NCBI GenBank assembly: GCA_965250215.1 | Contig: CBDFNN010000004.1 | Coordinates: 1,364,001-1,428,000, forward strand | Length of the DNA: 64,000 nt | From: CBDFNN01 sp965250215 | GTDB lineage: Bacteria > Bacteroidota > Rhodothermia > Rhodothermales > DATKEJ01 | Direction: 5' to 3' | In this document: positions 61,633-64,000 of the stretch, in pieces | How positions within the stretch are numbered: position 1 is the first letter of the stretch | How the letters are laid out: the number at the start of each line of letters is the position of its first letter | The notes under the pieces: model-generated | The model's database searches: none | What the model was told of the DNA's origin: nothing | Seen by the model: only the letters and a program-made list of their open reading frames with translations | Translations under genes and position numbers: made by a program

Positions 61633-63087
61633 TTAGGACTTTTTAAATAGAAACAACTTCCGACCCGATCCTTCAATAGGTAACTCATCCAGAATCGAAA
61701 ATCGCGACTCGAAAGCAGAGAGAAAGCTGACTTCGTTATAGCTCTGAAATATGTCCTCGCGAGATCGCAGCAGCAACTGGACACGAGAATCGGACTTGGG
61801 AATCCACTCGACCAAGGCATAGTCTGAGATTTCAGAATGAAAATCAGCTATCAGTTCGAAAGGAAGATTGTTGCCAATAGCGAGATGATGAACCAGAGCT
61901 AGTGACATAGATAAGTCGCATTTGTACCTATCTAAAAATGAATCTCTTTCTCTGGAAGAAAATCCGCAACTGGGGGATGGATTGGCAAGATCGATAACAA
62001 GGGGTAAGATATTCTCCTGCTTTCCGGGCTTCGAATAGAGCGCTTCGATTGAGGCAGAGTCTTGATCCACAGCAACAACATCATCGATGTGCTTAGCCAG
62101 CAATTCAGAAAAGCGACCCGTATTAGCGCCTAGATCTATTGCCGAATTAAAATCACGCCCTTTTATTATTTGCTCCACTCCAGCTATTTTGGAGAGCATT
62201 GCTGTTTCTGGGTAGTTGGTATTAGCATAGTACTCAGACCAATCAAAACCAGCGAAATTTGGTTTGAGCCCTTGAATTCCAGCCTTCAAACTTTCTACAA
62301 TCGTGTACAAACGCTTCTTTGGCAATTTTGCACGTGTGATCGATTTAGAGCTTCCTTCGTCATCCACTTTCGCAGTGGATATTCGCGTTGATTTGGCATG
62401 CAGATGAATATGCATCTGAATTCCCGGATTGAATTTCGTCTTGCCGGGTAGCAACTTTGATGCTAGGTCGAGTGGAATCCCTTCAATGTTGGCATTGAGC
62501 AGCGGGTTGATCAAATCACTGGTCTGCGATCTGAGGGCAAGAGGAGCATAGAAATGCTCACAGAACTGCCTATAAGCTATCCATGGTCGGTTTTCCTCAT
62601 AACGCTCAAAAGAGAGGGTATCAATAAATATGGCCTTGCCTTCGAGGAATTGCACATTGAAAGCAGAAGCGTCCTTCAAAATGAATCCAGCATCTAGTGC
62701 CTTCTTCATGATCTTCAGGGTGAGTAACGCCGCGTCTTTTAACTGAGAGAATGCCCACTCGTAAGGATAGGAGATTCTTGGAATCGTGTCAGGTTGTATG
62801 ATCTTGTGTAGAAGACCGGGGTTCGGACTCTCAGCACTTACTTCTTTGTGTCTGACCAGAAGCTTTTGCTCAAATAGAGACTCAAGTAAACCTGATTCGT
62901 TGAGGGCCTCAAAGCACTCAGCGTATACCTTGTTTACCTGCCTATAAAGCCGATCTTCAGAAGTGAAGATAAAACCAGATGGATCGCGGAAGGAAGAGCT
63001 ATGCTTGGTCGACAAAAGGTGGGCTAGTCTTCTAGATCGGGTGTTTTCCCAATCAGTTTTAGAAAGCCCATTTTCACATTCATCCAA
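61633..63087 (-). CDS. Kinase-like/SAM-methyltransferase fusion
   Basis: Up to 484 residues. The N-terminal half looks like a protein-kinase-like fold: FILKDASAFNVQF (K138, D139, N144) and a distal D156 in IFIDTLSF would correspond to the catalytic loop and metal-binding DFG. The C-terminal third is a class I methyltransferase (AIDLGANTGRFSELLAKH near residue 316, VVAVDQDSASIEAL, SLALVHHLAIGNNL). Relatives are annotated as NoeA-like or simply methyltransferases. The first start is TTG 63087, overlapping the upstream gene by 64 bp; a TTG at 63015 without overlap is equally plausible. Confidence 0.8.
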   Translation of the reverse strand: MDECENGLSKTDWENTRSRRLAHLLSTKHSSSFRDPSGFIFTSEDRLYRQVNKVYAECFEALNESGLLESLFEQKLLVRHKEVSAESPNPGLLHKIIQPDTIPRISYPYEWAFSQLKDAALLTLKIMKKALDAGFILKDASAFNVQFLEGKAIFIDTLSFERYEENRPWIAYRQFCEHFYAPLALRSQTSDLINPLLNANIEGIPLDLASKLLPGKTKFNPGIQMHIHLHAKSTRISTAKVDDEGSSKSITRAKLPKKRLYTIVESLKAGIQGLKPNFAGFDWSEYYANTNYPETAMLSKIAGVEQIIKGRDFNSAIDLGANTGRFSELLAKHIDDVVAVDQDSASIEALYSKPGKQENILPLVIDLANPSPSCGFSSRERDSFLDRYKCDLSMSLALVHHLAIGNNLPFELIADFHSEISDYALVEWIPKSDSRVQLLLRSREDIFQSYNEVSFLSAFESRFSILDELPIEGSGRKLFLFKKS

Positions 63088-63254
63088 GCCGATCTGAAAA
63101 ATAGTAGAACTGTTGCCAAGGCCGCAACAAGAACCTGGATGATCATTGTGCCGGTTCCTGGGTCCAGATATCGAGCTTCAGCCTCTTGAGGGCTCGCAAT
63201 GAGAAAAGATAGGAAAAGGACTAAAAATGCGACACGACCGGAATTCTTAAACAT
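63024..63254 (-). CDS. Small exported or membrane protein
   Basis: A 76-residue protein with an N-terminal signal (FLVLFLSFLIASPQEAEA|R), a short YLDPGTGTMI stretch and one transmembrane helix (IIQVLVAALATVLLFFRS) followed by a basic end. The DPGTGTM-plus-helix pattern is common in small proteins next to surface-polysaccharide methyltransferases. It lies 4 bp after ccmE on the same strand and before the kinase/methyltransferase gene. Function unknown. Confidence 0.72.
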   Translation of the reverse strand: MFKNSGRVAFLVLFLSFLIASPQEAEARYLDPGTGTMIIQVLVAALATVLLFFRSAWMNVKMGFLKLIGKTPDLED

Positions 63255-63258
63255 GGAA

Positions 63259-63642
63259 CTAGGACTTTGGTAATTCTCGATCTTGATTGTACTTAGATGG
63301 ACATTTTATCAAAATGTGCTCTGCTACAAAGACATCGTTTGAGATAGAGCCTTCAACCACGACTTTTTCTGCATCCGTAAAATTCGCAGGCATTGGGTTG
63401 TTGTAAACAACTTTCCGAATTCCGCCTTGCTCATCCTTCATTTGGAAGGAGAATAGATTCTTCTCCTTGTCGTAGTGAAACTGTTGTTCTTCAACCCAAG
63501 TCCCGACTACGTGAGCCCGAGAGTTATTTTCCTCAGCTTCGTTGAATGTCATATATCCACCAACTTGCTGACTAAAATTTACCAACAATAGACTCATGAA
63601 TCCGATCATGAGAACGATAGCTACGATTGTCTTTTTGCTCAT
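63259..63642 (-). CDS. ccmE: Cytochrome c maturation heme chaperone CcmE (CxxxY variant)
   Basis: A 127-residue protein with an N-terminal membrane anchor (TIVAIVLMIGFMSLLLV) and the CcmE OB-fold (GGYMTFNEAEEN, AHVVGTWV, RKVVYNNPMPANFTDAEKVVVEGS, VFVAEHILIKCPSKYN). The covalent heme site is CPSKY (C114, Y118) in place of the HxxxY of enterobacterial CcmE. Its ATG overlaps the stop of the upstream CcmD-like gene by ATGA. It delivers heme from CcmC to apocytochromes c, several of which are encoded in this window. Confidence 0.93.
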   Translation of the reverse strand: MSKKTIVAIVLMIGFMSLLLVNFSQQVGGYMTFNEAEENNSRAHVVGTWVEEQQFHYDKEKNLFSFQMKDEQGGIRKVVYNNPMPANFTDAEKVVVEGSISNDVFVAEHILIKCPSKYNQDRELPKS

Positions 63643-63860
63643 TTCTTTTCTTGCTCAAATAGTGAGGTGTTCATTCTCTTTTCCAACGCTGTTATCTTTT
63701 TGTCGGTTCTGAAAAGGAAGAAAATAATTCCAAACCAAATGATCAATACAACCGTCAAGACAACAAAAATTTTCTCTTCTGATAACATGACATCAGCTAT
63801 TGCTGACTGGTCCTGAGACAAGGCTGAAAGAAGATTAAAAAGATGGTTAAGAACTAACAT
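63639..63860 (-). CDS. ccmD: CcmD-like small membrane protein
   Basis: 73 residues with one transmembrane helix (IFVVLTVVLIIWFGIIFFLF) and a basic helical C-terminus (RTDKKITALEKRMNTSLFEQ), located exactly between ccmC and ccmE with overlapping ends on both sides. CcmD sequences are poorly conserved, so the name rests mainly on topology and position. It would help release holo-CcmE from CcmC. Confidence 0.75.
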   Translation of the reverse strand: MLVLNHLFNLLSALSQDQSAIADVMLSEEKIFVVLTVVLIIWFGIIFFLFRTDKKITALEKRMNTSLFEQEKK

Positions 63861-64000
63861 TAGAGACTAATATCTTCATTGAGGGTTGAGCGAAGGAATG
63901 CAATTCTTGATCTCTGTGAATATAACCAGAGATATATAGCGATGAAGCATAGAACTGAAGGATAAAATACCATCCTCATTACGGGATCAGTGATTTCACT
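63860..64000 (-). CDS. ccmC: C-terminal end of a CcmC-type heme transporter (5' part outside window)
   Basis: The last 46 codons of a gene that enters from the right edge. The sequence reads DPVMRMVFYPSVLCFIAIYLWLYSQRSR and ends shortly afterwards; a final membrane helix followed by an Arg-rich cytoplasmic end matches the C-terminus of CcmC. The stop (TAATG) overlaps the CcmD-like start. Too little is visible to exclude another CcsA/CcmC family member. Confidence 0.72.
   Translation of the reverse strand, partial: SEITDPVMRMVFYPSVLCFIAIYLWLYSQRSRIAFLRSTLNEDISL

Overview
The window looks like chromosome of a marine, aerobic, heterotrophic member of the Bacteroidota/Rhodothermota (FCB) side of the tree. 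One large secreted protein ends in a typical type IX secretion sorting domain (PNPFNPST...). Many starts lack a Shine-Dalgarno sequence. Exported enzymes are often Tat-dependent or lipoproteins, and there are cytochrome c maturation (ccmC-ccmD-ccmE) and heme A synthase genes. Several genes are of the kind most familiar from Planctomycetes (DUF1549/DUF1553 plus DUF1501, and PVC-type heme-binding proteins), but they also occur in Rhodothermota. The taxonomic call is an inference. There is no rRNA operon, CRISPR array, integrase or recognisable transposase.

Layout. 0-23.5 kb: a partial GDSL/PVC-type lipoprotein, a PHP-type phosphodiesterase, a pair of small cysteine-containing paralogs (one frameshifted), a MobA-like nucleotidyltransferase, an M61 peptidase, a Tat-exported FAD sugar-lactone oxidase, the DUF1549/1553 + DUF1501 pair, a DEAD-box RNA helicase, a family 2 glycosyltransferase, a GNAT protein, a GH32 fructanase, an AlkA-like glycosylase, a lactonase preceded by eleven copies of an 8-bp repeat, a methyltransferase and an extremely Arg-rich lipoprotein. 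23.8-28.5 kb: an accessory segment between a decayed tRNA-Leu 3' end and an intact tRNA-Leu(CAA). It carries the T9SS-sorted protein and one or two small orphan ORFs. 28.7-38.9 kb: an asparagine-synthase-like protein, smc, a PVC-type c-heme protein and an MFS transporter. 39-48.4 kb: a GH140/DUF4038-like protein, a glycosyltransferase, a polysaccharide deacetylase, an OmpA/BON protein with a coiled-coil/HhH partner, a RidA lipoprotein, a Tat-exported class V aminotransferase, a GH113-like glycosidase and a small membrane protein. 48.4-64 kb: a choice-of-anchor-B protein, heme A synthase, a run of plus-strand genes mixing surface-glycan functions (glycosyltransferase, flippase, deacetylase-like, two acyltransferase-like proteins) with rsmA and mgtE, then a kinase-like/methyltransferase fusion and the ccm genes.

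How they work together. Two themes dominate. One is extracellular polymer breakdown (GH32, GH113-like, GH140-like, M61 peptidase, lactonase, PVC-type oxidative enzymes). The other is cell-surface glycan assembly and modification (three glycosyltransferases, Wzx-type flippase, two deacetylases, acyltransferases, methyltransferases, asparagine-synthase-like protein). CcmC/D/E and CtaA supply heme for the c- and a-type cytochromes, including the CxxCH proteins encoded here.

The most unusual signals are non-coding. They are an 8-bp tandem repeat abutting a start codon, TCAG/CTGA-rich palindromic spacers, locus-specific micro-repeats after many genes, a tRNA-Leu-bounded accessory segment, and two glycosyltransferase genes whose conserved N-termini lie upstream of any ATG/GTG/TTG.
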